In this document: positions 8,723 to 17,425 of the stretch, piece by piece
Layout: every line of letters starts with the position of its first letter
Numbering within the stretch: the first letter of the stretch is position 1
Source: Nocardia crassostreae
Lineage (GTDB): Bacteria > Actinomycetota > Actinomycetes > Mycobacteriales > Mycobacteriaceae
Direction: 5' to 3'
Length of the DNA: 57,260 bases
NCBI RefSeq assembly: GCF_001613405.1
Contig: NZ_BDCH01000045.1
Coordinates: 1 to 57,260, forward strand
Translations under genes and position numbers: made by a program
The notes under the pieces: model-generated
What the model saw: only the letters and a program-made list of their open reading frames with translations
Database searches by the model: none
Told to the model about the DNA's origin: nothing

Positions 8723-10138
8723 CTAGGGGGAGGTGTCGCTCACCAGCTCGGCCAGCACCTGCTCCAGGCGCTGCACCCGCTGCGCCGCCGCGACCTGGCG
8801 CGCGGTCTCGGAGTGGTAGTCCCGCACCGTTTCCGCGATCTCGGCCAGATACCGCACCCGCGCCGGGGGAATGATCTGCGCGAACCGTGTCGAGGCCCGG
8901 GTGTTCACCCGCGGCAGTATGCCCTCCTCGAGCCGCAGGCCGCGCTCGCCCAGCAACCCGCTCAGATGCTGATAGAGCGCCGTCACCCCGTCATCGTTGA
9001 AAGTCGCGGCGCTGGTGCCGAATACCGGCATGTCCTCGGGCGCGGCATGGAACTCCTCGCGATTGCAGATCAACTGCCGCGACACGTCCCACAGCGCGTC
9101 CTCGGCCCCGCGCCGCTCGAACTTGTTGATGGCCAACACATCCGCGTAATCCAGCATGTCGATCTTCTCGAGCTGGGAGGCCGCGCCGAACTCCGGTGTC
9201 ATCACGTACAGCGCCACGTCGACGTGCTCGGGGACGGACGCATCGCCCTGCCCGATACCCGGCGTCTCCAGGATGACCAGGTCGTATCCCGCTGCCTTGC
9301 AGGCGATCACCATGGCATCGATATTGTTCGGCAGCTCCCGCTCGCCCCGGGTGGCCAGCGACCGGAAGAACACCCGATCGCCGTCGAGGGCGTTCATGCG
9401 AATGCGATCGCCCAGCAGCGCGCCGCCGCCGCGCCGCCGCGTGGGATCCACCGCCAGCACCGCCACCCGCAGTTTGTGCTGCTGATCGGTCCGCAGCCTG
9501 CGTACGAGTTCGTCGGTGAGAGAGGACTTTCCGGATCCGCCCGTACCGGTGATGCCCAGTACCGGCGCCTGCCGCGCCCCGGCGGCCGCCGTCAGCGCGG
9601 CCAGATCCGCCGCGGGTAGCGCGCCCTGCTGCAAGCAGGTGAGCGTGCGCGCCAAGGCCGCCCGATCCCCGCTCAGCACGGCCTCGACCGCCGCGGGCGA
9701 TACCGCGAGATCCACATCGCAGTCGGCGACGAGCCGATTGATCATGCCCGGCAGCCCCAGCCGCTGCCCGTCCTCCGGCGAGAAGATGGTCACCCCGGAC
9801 TTGGCCAGCCGCTCGATCTCCTCGGCGACGATCACCCCGCCGCCCCCGCCGAAGATCCGCACGTGCCCGGCCCCGGCCTCCCGCAGCGCCGCCGCCAGAT
9901 ACTCGAAGTACTCGATATGCCCGCCCTGATACGAGCTGACCGCCACCCCTTGCACATCCTCGGTGACCGCCGCGTCCACGACCTCCCGCACGGCCCGGTT
10001 ATGCCCGAGATGAATGACTTCGGCCCCCTGCCCCTGCAGGATCCGCCGCATGATGTTGATGGCCGCTTCATGGCCGTCGAACAGTGCCGCGGCGGTCACG
10101 AACCGCACCGGATGAGCGGGTACATGCAGATCGGCCAC
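8723..10138 (-). CDS. icmF: Isobutyryl-CoA mutase IcmF, B12-binding and G-protein chaperone half
   Basis: A 471-residue half of IcmF. The cobalamin-binding domain comes first (DGHEAAINIMRRI, SSYQGGHIEYFEYL, GGGGGVIV). It is followed by the MeaI-like GTPase chaperone with P-loop GTGGSGKSSLTDEL, DPTRRRGGGALLGDRIR and the guanine motif NKFERRG. The chaperone loads and protects coenzyme B12 on the mutase. It ends at UAG in the linker before the catalytic domain; reading through would give about 1,075 residues, the usual IcmF size. GTG 10138 is chosen over TTG 10150 because GGAGG lies five bases upstream. It is divergent from the valine operon. Confidence 0.87.
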   Translation of the reverse strand: MADLHVPAHPVRFVTAAALFDGHEAAINIMRRILQGQGAEVIHLGHNRAVREVVDAAVTEDVQGVAVSSYQGGHIEYFEYLAAALREAGAGHVRIFGGGGGVIVAEEIERLAKSGVTIFSPEDGQRLGLPGMINRLVADCDVDLAVSPAAVEAVLSGDRAALARTLTCLQQGALPAADLAALTAAAGARQAPVLGITGTGGSGKSSLTDELVRRLRTDQQHKLRVAVLAVDPTRRRGGGALLGDRIRMNALDGDRVFFRSLATRGERELPNNIDAMVIACKAAGYDLVILETPGIGQGDASVPEHVDVALYVMTPEFGAASQLEKIDMLDYADVLAINKFERRGAEDALWDVSRQLICNREEFHAAPEDMPVFGTSAATFNDDGVTALYQHLSGLLGERGLRLEEGILPRVNTRASTRFAQIIPPARVRYLAEIAETVRDYHSETARQVAAAQRVQRLEQVLAELVSDTSP

Positions 10139-10168
10139 GAGATCCTCCAAAAGGGACGGCCGTTTCCG

Positions 10169-10260
10169 TTGACGTTCGGATGGTAGGACGTCAAATCAAT
10201 CGTAGGGTGAGATCTGCCACAGTGCCACCGTCTAGAAATACTTGGATGTCCAACTATATG
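10169..10260. promoter_or_regulatory. Divergent icmF/mmsA control region with two palindromes
   Basis: The 180-base gap between icmF and mmsA holds two inverted repeats. One is TTGACGT-N12-ACGTCAA at 10169-10194, between the icmF start and its probable promoter; a possible minus-strand -10, TACGAT, is next to it. The other is TTGGATGTCCAA at 10242-10253, directly before TATATG (10255-10260), a possible -10 for mmsA. No regulator gene lies nearby. The two operons could share control by branched-chain acyl-CoA status; that is inference. Confidence 0.4.
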
Positions 10261-10318
10261 GTGACCGAGTACCGGCCGCGCGGAGCGCGTGCGCCGACGG
10301 CTCTCAGACAGGACTGGC

Positions 10319-11851
10319 ATGGTTCGCGAACTCACCCACTTCATCGGCGGGCAGCACGTACCCGGGACGTCCGGCAACTTCGGTGACGTCTACAACCCGA
10401 GCGCCGGTCAGGTGCAGGCGAAGGTGCCGCTGGCGTCCAAGGCCGAGGTCGAGGCCGTTATCGCCAATGCCGCCGAGGCGCAGGTGGGGTGGGCGGCGAC
10501 CAATCCGCAGAAGCGGGCGCGCGTGCTCATGAAGTTCCTGACCCTGGTGCAGGACGAGATGGATTCGCTGGCGGCGCTGCTGTCCTCCGAGCACGGCAAG
10601 ACCATTGCCGACGCCAAGGGCGATATCCAGCGCGGCCTGGAGGTCATCGAATTCGCGTGCGGTATCCCGCACCTGCTCAAGGGCGAGTACACCGAGAGCG
10701 CGGGCACCGGCATCGACGTGTACTCCATGCGGCAGCCGCTGGGCGTGGTCGCGGGCATCACCCCGTTCAACTTCCCGGCCATGATCCCGCTGTGGAAGGC
10801 CGGACCGGCGCTGGCCTGCGGTAACGCCTTCGTGCTCAAGCCCTCCGAGCGCGACCCCTCGGTGCCGCTGCGGCTGGCCGAGCTGTTCCTGGAGGCCGGA
10901 CTGCCCGCGGGCGTGTTCAACGTGGTCAACGGTGACAAGGAAGCCGTGGACACACTGCTGCACGACGAGCGCATCAAGGCGGTGGGCTTCGTCGGCTCGA
11001 CCCCGATCGCGCAGTACATCTACGAGACCGCCTCCGCCAACGGCAAGCGCGCGCAGTGCTTCGGCGGGGCCAAGAACCACGCGGTCGTCATGCCCGACGC
11101 CGATCTCGACGATGTGGCCGATCAGCTCATCGGCGCGGGCTACGGCTCGGCCGGTGAGCGGTGCATGGCCATCTCGGTGGCGGTGCCGGTCGGCGAGGAG
11201 ACCGCGGATCGACTGCGCGCCAAGCTGATCGAGCGCATCGAGAAGCTCAATGTGGGTGTCTCCGACGATCCGGGTGCGGACTTCGGGCCGCTGGTCGGCC
11301 GCGACGGCGTGGATCGGGTGAACAACTACGTGCAGATCGGCGTCGACGAGGGCGCCGAACTGGTGATCGACGGTCGCGGGCTGGTCGTGGCGGGCGGCGA
11401 GGACGGCTTCTTCGCCGGTGCAACGCTGTTCGACCGGGTCACCGCGGATATGCGCATCTACAAGGAAGAGATCTTCGGCCCGGTGCTGTCGATCGTGCGC
11501 GCGGCCGACTTCGAGGAGGGGCTGCGCCTGGCGAACGAGCACGAATACGGCAATGGCGTCGCCATCTTCACCCGCGACGGTGACACCGCCCGCGAATTCG
11601 CGGCGCGGGTGCAGGTCGGCATGGTCGGCATCAATGTTCCGATTCCGGTGCCGATCGCGTACCACACCTTCGGCGGCTGGAAGCGTTCCGGCTTCGGCGA
11701 TCTCAACCAGCACGGCCCGGATTCCATCCGCTTCTACACCAAGACCAAGACGGTGACGCAGCGCTGGCCGGCAGGACGAAAGGAAGCCGCTTCCTCGGGC
11801 GGCTCCGCAAGCTCCGCCGCCAATGCCTTCGTCATCCCGACCATGGACTGA
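10319..11851 (+). CDS. mmsA: CoA-acylating methylmalonate-semialdehyde dehydrogenase
   Basis: A 510-residue aldehyde dehydrogenase. The pattern PFNFPAMIPLWK, GFVGSTPIAQYIY, FGGAKNHAVVMPDAD and the catalytic Cys in GSAGERCMAIS is specific to MmsA. This enzyme converts methylmalonate semialdehyde to propionyl-CoA with NAD and CoA, the last step of valine breakdown. ATG 10319 matches the family N-terminus; an in-frame upstream start at 10289 would add ten unlikely residues. The last 25 residues form a Ser/Ala-rich tail. It is the first gene of a tight five-gene plus-strand operon, with two bases between its stop and the next start. Confidence 0.95.
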   Translation: MVRELTHFIGGQHVPGTSGNFGDVYNPSAGQVQAKVPLASKAEVEAVIANAAEAQVGWAATNPQKRARVLMKFLTLVQDEMDSLAALLSSEHGKTIADAKGDIQRGLEVIEFACGIPHLLKGEYTESAGTGIDVYSMRQPLGVVAGITPFNFPAMIPLWKAGPALACGNAFVLKPSERDPSVPLRLAELFLEAGLPAGVFNVVNGDKEAVDTLLHDERIKAVGFVGSTPIAQYIYETASANGKRAQCFGGAKNHAVVMPDADLDDVADQLIGAGYGSAGERCMAISVAVPVGEETADRLRAKLIERIEKLNVGVSDDPGADFGPLVGRDGVDRVNNYVQIGVDEGAELVIDGRGLVVAGGEDGFFAGATLFDRVTADMRIYKEEIFGPVLSIVRAADFEEGLRLANEHEYGNGVAIFTRDGDTAREFAARVQVGMVGINVPIPVPIAYHTFGGWKRSGFGDLNQHGPDSIRFYTKTKTVTQRWPAGRKEAASSGGSASSAANAFVIPTMD

Positions 11852-11853
11852 TC

Positions 11854-12993
11854 ATGTTCGTACTCGACGAGGACGAGAGGGCGATCACGCAGACCGCCCG
11901 CTCCTTTGCCGATGAGCTGCTCGCGCCCAATGCGCTGGAATGGGATGAGCAGAAACACTTTCCGGTGGATGTGCTGCGCAAGGCCGGTGAGCTCGGTCTC
12001 GGCGGCATCTATGTCCGCGAGGATGTGGGCGGCTCGGAGCTGCGGCGGCTGGATGCCGTGCGCATCTTCGAGCAGCTGTCCACCGGCTGCCCGGCCGTGG
12101 CCGCCTATATCTCCATCCACAATATGGCGGCGTGGATGATCGACAGCTACGGCGATGCGGCGCAACGCAATCGGTGGCTGCCGGGGTTGACCTCCATGGA
12201 TCTGCTGGCCAGCTACGCCCTCACCGAACCGGGCGTCGGCTCCGACGCGGCGGCCTTGAGCACCAAGGCCGTTCGCGACGGCGACGACTACCTGCTCACC
12301 GGCGTCAAGCAATTCATCTCCGGCGCGGGCAGCACCGATGTGTACGTGATCATGGTCCGCACCGGCGACGATGGCGCGCGGGGGATTTCCGCGTTCATCG
12401 TGCCCGCGGATACGCCGGGCCTGTCGGTCGGCGCCAATGAGAAGAAGATGGGCTGGAATGCCCAGCCCACCCGGCAGGTCATTCTCGACGCCGCCCGGGT
12501 GCCCGCGGCCAACCTGCTGGGCGCGGAGGGCAATGGTTTCCGGATCGCCATGAACGGGCTCAATGGCGGGCGGCTGAATATCGCCGCCTGCTCGCTCGGC
12601 GGCGCGCAGTCGGCGCTGGAGCGGACCGTGGCCTATATGGGGCAGCGCAAGGCTTTCGGGTCGCGGCTGCTGGACAATACCGCCCTGCAGTTCGAGCTGG
12701 CCGATATGCGCACCTCGCTGGAGGCCGCCCGCACCCTGCTGTGGCGGGCCGCGGCGGCGCTGGACGCGGACGCCGACGACAAGGTCGAGCTGTGCGCCAT
12801 GGCCAAGCGGTTCACCACCGATGCCGGTTTCGAGGTGGCCAATAAGGCCCTGCAATTGCACGGTGGCTACGGTTACCTGCACGAATACGGGATCGAGAAG
12901 ATCGTCCGCGACCTGCGGGTGCATCAGATCCTGGAAGGCACGAACGAGATCATGCGGGTCGTGGTGGCCCGCTCGGTGGTAGGAGCAGCATGA
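11854..12993 (+). CDS. Acyl-CoA dehydrogenase, probable isobutyryl-CoA dehydrogenase
   Basis: A 379-residue flavoprotein of the acyl-CoA dehydrogenase family. Signatures are ALTEPGVGSDAAAL, KQFISGAGSTDVYVIM and the C-terminal LHGGYGYLHEYGIEK with ILEGTNEIMR. In this operon it most likely oxidises isobutyryl-CoA to methacrylyl-CoA, passing electrons to ETF. The substrate call comes from the neighbours, since short branched-chain members differ little in motif. Its 3' end overlaps the next gene by four bases (ATGA), showing translational coupling. Confidence 0.9.
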   Translation: MFVLDEDERAITQTARSFADELLAPNALEWDEQKHFPVDVLRKAGELGLGGIYVREDVGGSELRRLDAVRIFEQLSTGCPAVAAYISIHNMAAWMIDSYGDAAQRNRWLPGLTSMDLLASYALTEPGVGSDAAALSTKAVRDGDDYLLTGVKQFISGAGSTDVYVIMVRTGDDGARGISAFIVPADTPGLSVGANEKKMGWNAQPTRQVILDAARVPAANLLGAEGNGFRIAMNGLNGGRLNIAACSLGGAQSALERTVAYMGQRKAFGSRLLDNTALQFELADMRTSLEAARTLLWRAAAALDADADDKVELCAMAKRFTTDAGFEVANKALQLHGGYGYLHEYGIEKIVRDLRVHQILEGTNEIMRVVVARSVVGAA

Positions 12994-14078
12994 GCGAGCC
13001 CGAGGTTCTGATCGAGAAGCGCGATGGGCTCGGCCTGATCACGCTGAATCGGCCCAAGGCCATCAATGCGCTGAATCATCCTATGGCGCTGGTCATTCTG
13101 GACGCGCTGCGCGCCTGGGCCACCGACGACGAGGTGCGCACCGTGGTGCTCACCGGCGCGGGGGAGCGCGGGCTGTGCGCGGGCGGCGATATCGTCGCCA
13201 TCCACACCGATGCCGAGAACGCCGTGGCCAACGCGGATTCGGCCTATGTCGCGGCGGATTCGCCGAGCGGGCGGTTCTGGCGCGACGAGTACATCCTCAA
13301 TGCGCTCATCGGCCGCTACCCCAAGCCCTATGTCGCCGTCATGGACGGCATTGTGATGGGCGGCGGCGTCGGACTGTCCGGGCACGCCTCGCATCGCATC
13401 GTGACCGAGCGCTCCAAGGTCGGCATGCCGGAGACGGGCATCGGCTTCGCTCCGGATGTGGGCGGCACCTATCTGCTGGCGCACGCGCCCGGTGAGATCG
13501 GCACCCATATCGCGCTCACCACCGCGCGCATGAGCGCCGGTGATGCCATTGCGGCCGGATTCGCCGACCACTTCGTGCCCGCCGAGCATCTGCCCGCGCT
13601 GCTGGAGGCGTTGCGGTCCAATGACGCCGATACCGCCATTGCCAAATTCGCCCAGCCCGCACCTGTTTCGGAGTTCTCGGCGCAGCGGGACTGGATCGAC
13701 TACTGCTATGCCGCGGACACGGTCGAGGAGATCGTGAACCGGCTGCATTCCGACGGGCGCCCGGAGTCGGCCAAGGCCGCCGCCGAGGTGCTGTCGAAAT
13801 CGCCCGTGGCGCTGAAGGTCACGCTGCGCTCGCTGCGCGGCGCCCGCACCGCCGCGAGCCTGGAGGAGGTGCTGAACCAGGAGTACCGGGTCTCGGCCGC
13901 CTCGCTCGCCACCCATGATCTGGTGGAAGGCATTCGCGCCCAGGTCATCGACAAGGACCGCAACCCGCGGTGGCAGCCCGCCACCCTGGCGGATGTCACC
14001 GCCGCCGATGTCGACGCCTATTTCGGCGAGCTCGGCGATCGCGAATTGGGTTCGGCCGCACCGAAGGACACGCTGTGA
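12990..14078 (+). CDS. 3-hydroxyisobutyryl-CoA hydrolase (enoyl-CoA hydratase fold)
   Basis: A 362-residue crotonase-fold protein. It is longer than a hydratase and has the HIBYL-CoA hydrolase pattern GLCAGGDIVAIH, MDGIVMGGGVGLSG and MPETGIGFAPDVGGTYLLA, with the catalytic Glu in MPETGIGF. It releases 3-hydroxyisobutyrate from its CoA thioester in valine breakdown, the step before MmsB. Its TGA overlaps the GTG of mmsB (GTGA) and its ATG overlaps the previous TGA, so it is in the middle of a coupled operon. Confidence 0.92.
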   Translation: MSEPEVLIEKRDGLGLITLNRPKAINALNHPMALVILDALRAWATDDEVRTVVLTGAGERGLCAGGDIVAIHTDAENAVANADSAYVAADSPSGRFWRDEYILNALIGRYPKPYVAVMDGIVMGGGVGLSGHASHRIVTERSKVGMPETGIGFAPDVGGTYLLAHAPGEIGTHIALTTARMSAGDAIAAGFADHFVPAEHLPALLEALRSNDADTAIAKFAQPAPVSEFSAQRDWIDYCYAADTVEEIVNRLHSDGRPESAKAAAEVLSKSPVALKVTLRSLRGARTAASLEEVLNQEYRVSAASLATHDLVEGIRAQVIDKDRNPRWQPATLADVTAADVDAYFGELGDRELGSAAPKDTL

Positions 14079-14980
14079 GCACTGAAAACATCGGTAAGAA
14101 GGTCGGATTCCTGGGCCTGGGGCACATGGGCGGACCCATGGCCGCCAACCTGATCAAGGCCGGATACGAGGTCCTCGCCTTCGATCCCGTTCCGGCGGCG
14201 CAGGATCAGGCCCGCCAGGACGGCGCGACCGTGGTGGCCACCGCCGCCGAAGCCGCGGCCGCCTCCGACATCGTCATCACCATGCTGCCCAACGGCCGCA
14301 TCGTGCTCGACGTCTACGGCGACGTGCTGGCCGCCGCCAAGCCCGGCACCCTGTTCGTCGACTGCTCCACCATCGACGTCGCCGACGCCCAGGCCGCCGC
14401 GGAACTCGCCGCGGCAGCGGGACATCGGGCCCTGGACGCCCCCGTCTCCGGCGGCGTCGCCGGCGCGGCGGCGGGCACCCTCACCTTCATGGTGGGCGGC
14501 GCGGACGCCGACTTCGCCGATGCCCTGCCGCTGCTGGAGATCATGGGCGGCAAGGTCGTGCACTGCGGCGGCGCGGGCGTCGGCCAGGCCGCCAAGATCT
14601 GCAACAACATGCTGCTGGGCATCTCCATGATCGGGCTGTCCGAGGCCATCGTGTTGGGGGAGAAGCTGGGCCTGACCCACGACAAGTTCTTCGATGTGGT
14701 CTCGACCGCGTCCGGGCAGTCGTGGGCGCTCACCTCGTACTGTCCGGTGCCCGGTCCGGTGCCGACCAGCCCGGCCAACAACGACTACAAACCCGGCTTC
14801 GCCACCGCGCTCATGACCAAGGATCTCGGCCTGGCGGCCAATGCCTTGCAGGCCAATGGCGTCGACGGGCAGATCGGTCAGCTCGCGGCGGACATCTACA
14901 GCCGGTTCAACCAGGACGAAGCGGGCAAGGACTTCTCGGCTATCGTCACCGATATCCGTAAGCGATCTGGAGAGGAATAG
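14075..14980 (+). CDS. mmsB: 3-hydroxyisobutyrate dehydrogenase
   Basis: A 301-residue beta-hydroxyacid dehydrogenase. The N-terminal nucleotide motif is GFLGLGHMGGPMAANLI, the substrate loop DAPVSGGVAGAAAGTLTFM, and the catalytic Lys lies in GVGQAAKICNNM. It oxidises 3-hydroxyisobutyrate to methylmalonate semialdehyde with NAD, feeding MmsA. GTG 14075 is used because it overlaps the stop of the preceding gene. The longer open frame from 13970 is a shadow of that gene's 3' end. Confidence 0.95.
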   Translation: MSTENIGKKVGFLGLGHMGGPMAANLIKAGYEVLAFDPVPAAQDQARQDGATVVATAAEAAAASDIVITMLPNGRIVLDVYGDVLAAAKPGTLFVDCSTIDVADAQAAAELAAAAGHRALDAPVSGGVAGAAAGTLTFMVGGADADFADALPLLEIMGGKVVHCGGAGVGQAAKICNNMLLGISMIGLSEAIVLGEKLGLTHDKFFDVVSTASGQSWALTSYCPVPGPVPTSPANNDYKPGFATALMTKDLGLAANALQANGVDGQIGQLAADIYSRFNQDEAGKDFSAIVTDIRKRSGEE

Positions 14981-14982
14981 GG

Positions 14983-15813
14983 ATGACTGCATCGCGCAGC
15001 GATTTCGTGGGGGGTGGCGGCCGGGCGGCGGGTGGGCCCGACTTCGAGACCATTCTTCTGCTCGAGCGTAAAGGGCGCGTCGCCCTCATCACGCTGAACC
15101 GGCCGAAGGCCCTGAACGCGCTGAACTCGCAGGTCCTGGCCGATATATCGGCCGCTCTCGACGAGTTCGAGAACGACAACGAGATCGGCGCGGTCGTGCT
15201 GACCGGGTCGGACCGGGCCTTCGCGGCCGGGGCCGATATCAAGGAAATGCAGTCCAAGTCCTATATGGACATGTTCCTCACCGACCACTTCGCCGGGTGG
15301 GATCGGCTGTTCGCCTTCCGCAAGCCCATTGTCGCCGCGGTGGCGGGCTACGCCCTGGGCGGCGGCTGCGAACTGGCCATGATGTGCGACATCCTGATTG
15401 CCGCCGACACCGCCAAGTTCGGTCAGCCGGAGATCAAGCTCGGCGTCATCCCCGGCATGGGCGGCTCGCAGCGCCTCACCCGCGCGGTGGGCAAGGCCAA
15501 GGCCATGGACCTCATTCTCACCGGCCGCAATATGGACGCCGAGGAAGCCGAGCGCGCGGGCCTGGTCTCCCGCATCGTGCCCGCCGACCAGCTCGTCGCC
15601 ACGGCGCTCGAGGCGGCCGAAACCATTGCGTCCATGTCCCTTCCGTCGGTCATGATCGCCAAGGAGGCGGTGGATCGCGCCTTCGAGACCACCCTCACCG
15701 AGGGGCTGCGTTTCGAACGCCGGGTCTTCCACTCGCTCTTCGCGACCGACGATCAGAAGGAAGGCATGAACGCCTTCGTCGAGAAGCGGCCCGCCAACTT
15801 CACCAACAAGTAG
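14983..15813 (+). CDS. echA: Enoyl-CoA hydratase
   Basis: A 276-residue crotonase. NRPKALNALNSQV, AGADIKEM, the oxyanion-hole segment GYALGGGCELAMMCD and KLGVIPGMGGSQRL with the second catalytic Glu are present. It hydrates methacrylyl-CoA (or another enoyl-CoA) to the 3-hydroxyacyl-CoA. As the last gene of the valine operon, starting two bases after mmsB, it supplies the step between the dehydrogenase and the HIBYL-CoA hydrolase. The first 18 residues are Gly-rich and not conserved, so a later start is possible. Confidence 0.9.
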   Translation: MTASRSDFVGGGGRAAGGPDFETILLLERKGRVALITLNRPKALNALNSQVLADISAALDEFENDNEIGAVVLTGSDRAFAAGADIKEMQSKSYMDMFLTDHFAGWDRLFAFRKPIVAAVAGYALGGGCELAMMCDILIAADTAKFGQPEIKLGVIPGMGGSQRLTRAVGKAKAMDLILTGRNMDAEEAERAGLVSRIVPADQLVATALEAAETIASMSLPSVMIAKEAVDRAFETTLTEGLRFERRVFHSLFATDDQKEGMNAFVEKRPANFTNK

Positions 15814-15826
15814 TTCCGCAGTCTCA

Positions 15827-15858
15827 GCGCCCCGCTCATCGCCGGATGGGCGGGGCGT
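15827..15858 (+). terminator. Terminator-like hairpin after the valine operon
   Basis: GCGCCCCGCTCATC (15827-15840) pairs with GATGGGCGGGGCGT (15845-15858) across a four-base loop with two imperfect pairs. No long T-run follows, which is common in actinomycetes. Confidence 0.6.
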
Positions 15859-15952
15859 TCGCGTATCCGGTATGATCCGCGTCATGCGCTGTCACGCAGT
15901 CTGATCCGGTGGTGTCTGGAGGTCGACACATTGAAAGATGAAGGAGACCCCC

Positions 15953-16336
15953 ATGAACCTCGCCCTGTGGATCGTGACCGGACTGCTGGCCGTCGTCGCC
16001 GTGGGCGGCGGCATCACCAAGACATTCCTGCCCAAGGACAAGCTGGCCGCGCAACACGGCGGGGAGTGGACGCTGAGCTTCGGGGCCGGTGCCGTCAAGA
16101 CGCTGGGGGTGGTCGAACTGCTGGCTGCCGCCGGGCTGATCCTGCCCGCCGTGCTCGATATCGCGCCGGTGCTGGTGCCGATCACCGCGGTGTGCTGGAT
16201 TCTGCTCATGATCGGCGCGATGATCACCCACGGTCGCCTCGGCCAGCCCAAGCTGGTGCTGGTGAATGCCGTGTACCTCGCTCTCGCGGTCTTCATCGCC
16301 TGGGGCCGCTTCTTCCTCGAGCCGTTCGCGGGCTGA
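15953..16336 (+). CDS. DoxX-like small membrane protein
   Basis: A 127-residue protein with four hydrophobic segments in the DoxX-like (PF13564) layout: an N-terminal helix, a short stretch GITKTFLPKDKLA, then three helices ending in a Trp/Phe-rich tail. Family members are poorly understood membrane proteins, some linked to redox stress. ATG 15953 is chosen because AAGGAG stands six bases upstream; an ATG at 15938 lacks such a site. A TATGAT at 15871-15876 could be its -10. It stands alone between the valine terminator and a convergent hydrolase. Confidence 0.8.
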   Translation: MNLALWIVTGLLAVVAVGGGITKTFLPKDKLAAQHGGEWTLSFGAGAVKTLGVVELLAAAGLILPAVLDIAPVLVPITAVCWILLMIGAMITHGRLGQPKLVLVNAVYLALAVFIAWGRFFLEPFAG

Positions 16337-16385
16337 TGGGCGGCGGAATGCGGTGGGATTGAAGCCCGATCGGTAGGCGGACCGC

Positions 16386-17192
16386 CTACGGCTGGTCACG
16401 GTCGGCCGTCTCCCGCACGGCCGCGGCGACGGCCTGGAAGTCCTTGCGCAGCAGGTGGGAGTGGTTGCTGGGGACCTGCGCGGTGACGGTCAGGTTCTGG
16501 TTCGCGGCCAGCGCCGGATCGAGCGAGGCGCGCACCTCCGCCATCACCTCGGCGCTGCCGCCCAGGTTGGAACCCGTGGCCAGGACGTAGCGCACCGGGC
16601 GGGTGGCGCGGACCAGGACCGGGGCGAGCGCGGCATGCAGTTCATTGGCCTCGATATTGATCTCGGCGTGCTGGTCGGCGCTCATCCGCGCGGCCAGACC
16701 CAGCGGTCGGGCCACCGGCATGAGGAATCGCATGCGGCGGAACAGCTTCCGGATCTGTTCGCGGCCCTCCTCGCCGGTCAGGCCGTACGGCATGGCGCCG
16801 TCCACCGACACCACGCCCACGACGCGGTCCGGATTCCGATCGGCCCAGTGCACCGCGAGCAGGGCGCCGTAGGACCAGCCGACGACGATCGCCCGCTGCA
16901 CGCCCCGCGCGGCCAGCACGGCGTCGATATCGCGCAGGCACGCCTCGAAGGAGTAGTCCGCCGACTTCTTCGACTTGCCACGAGCCCGCTCGTCGAAGGT
17001 GATGTGCCGGAAATCGGAGCCGAGTTCGGCGATCACGTGCTTCCAGTGCTTCTGGTCGGCGTAGGAGCCGTTCAGGTAGATGACGGGCTGGCCGGTGCCG
17101 CCGGTATCGCTCACGGCCAGTTCGGTGTCGCCGACGGCGACCATGCCGGTCCAGGTCGAGGTGGTCGCGGCGGTGGAGTTCGAGTTGATCAT
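16386..17192 (-). CDS. Alpha/beta hydrolase
   Basis: A 268-residue alpha/beta-hydrolase. The nucleophile elbow is VGWSYGALLAVHW (GxSxG type, Ser nucleophile), a helical cap follows, and the late His is in SNHSHLLRKD. The oxyanion region YLNGSYADQKHW replaces the usual HG motif. ATG 17192 has AGAGGAC upstream; a longer frame to 17246 has no ribosome site. It is divergent from the hybrid regulator at 17426, with repeated operator-like sites between them, so that regulator probably controls it. The substrate is unknown. Confidence 0.88.
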   Translation of the reverse strand: MINSNSTAATTSTWTGMVAVGDTELAVSDTGGTGQPVIYLNGSYADQKHWKHVIAELGSDFRHITFDERARGKSKKSADYSFEACLRDIDAVLAARGVQRAIVVGWSYGALLAVHWADRNPDRVVGVVSVDGAMPYGLTGEEGREQIRKLFRRMRFLMPVARPLGLAARMSADQHAEINIEANELHAALAPVLVRATRPVRYVLATGSNLGGSAEVMAEVRASLDPALAANQNLTVTAQVPSNHSHLLRKDFQAVAAAVRETADRDQP

Positions 17193-17241
17193 TGCTTTGT
17201 CCTCTGTGATCTGTTCGGGAATCTCTGAACAAAAACGAAGG

Positions 17242-17391
17242 TACATTGCGTTTGCAGATCACGAAATACCTGATGGAGAAAAATTTTCCAGCTCAAGCCT
17301 GATTCATAGCCGTCTTTGCAATGATTTTTAGAGTAAACGCAAAGGTGGATACGGAGTGTTCTTTGCAATGAGCTACGCGTGAATGCATACT
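17242..17391. promoter_or_regulatory. AT-rich divergent control region with repeated CTTTGCAATGA sites
   Basis: This stretch is clearly poorer in GC than its surroundings. CTTTGCAATGA occurs at 17314-17324 and again at 17361-17371. GCAAAG (17339-17344) lies between them in inverted sense, and the related TACATTGCGTTTGCA is at 17242-17256. The second copy covers a good -35, TTGCAA (17363-17368), placed 17 bases from CATACT (17386-17391), a probable promoter of the regulator. The layout suggests autoregulation and control of the hydrolase. Confidence 0.5.
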
Positions 17392-17425
17392 GGGCGCGGA
17401 TACCGACACGAGGAGATGAACGCCG

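Noticed and set aside
10289..10318. Longer mmsA start
   Set aside because: The extra ten residues are unlike the family and the ATG at 10319 gives the normal N-terminus.
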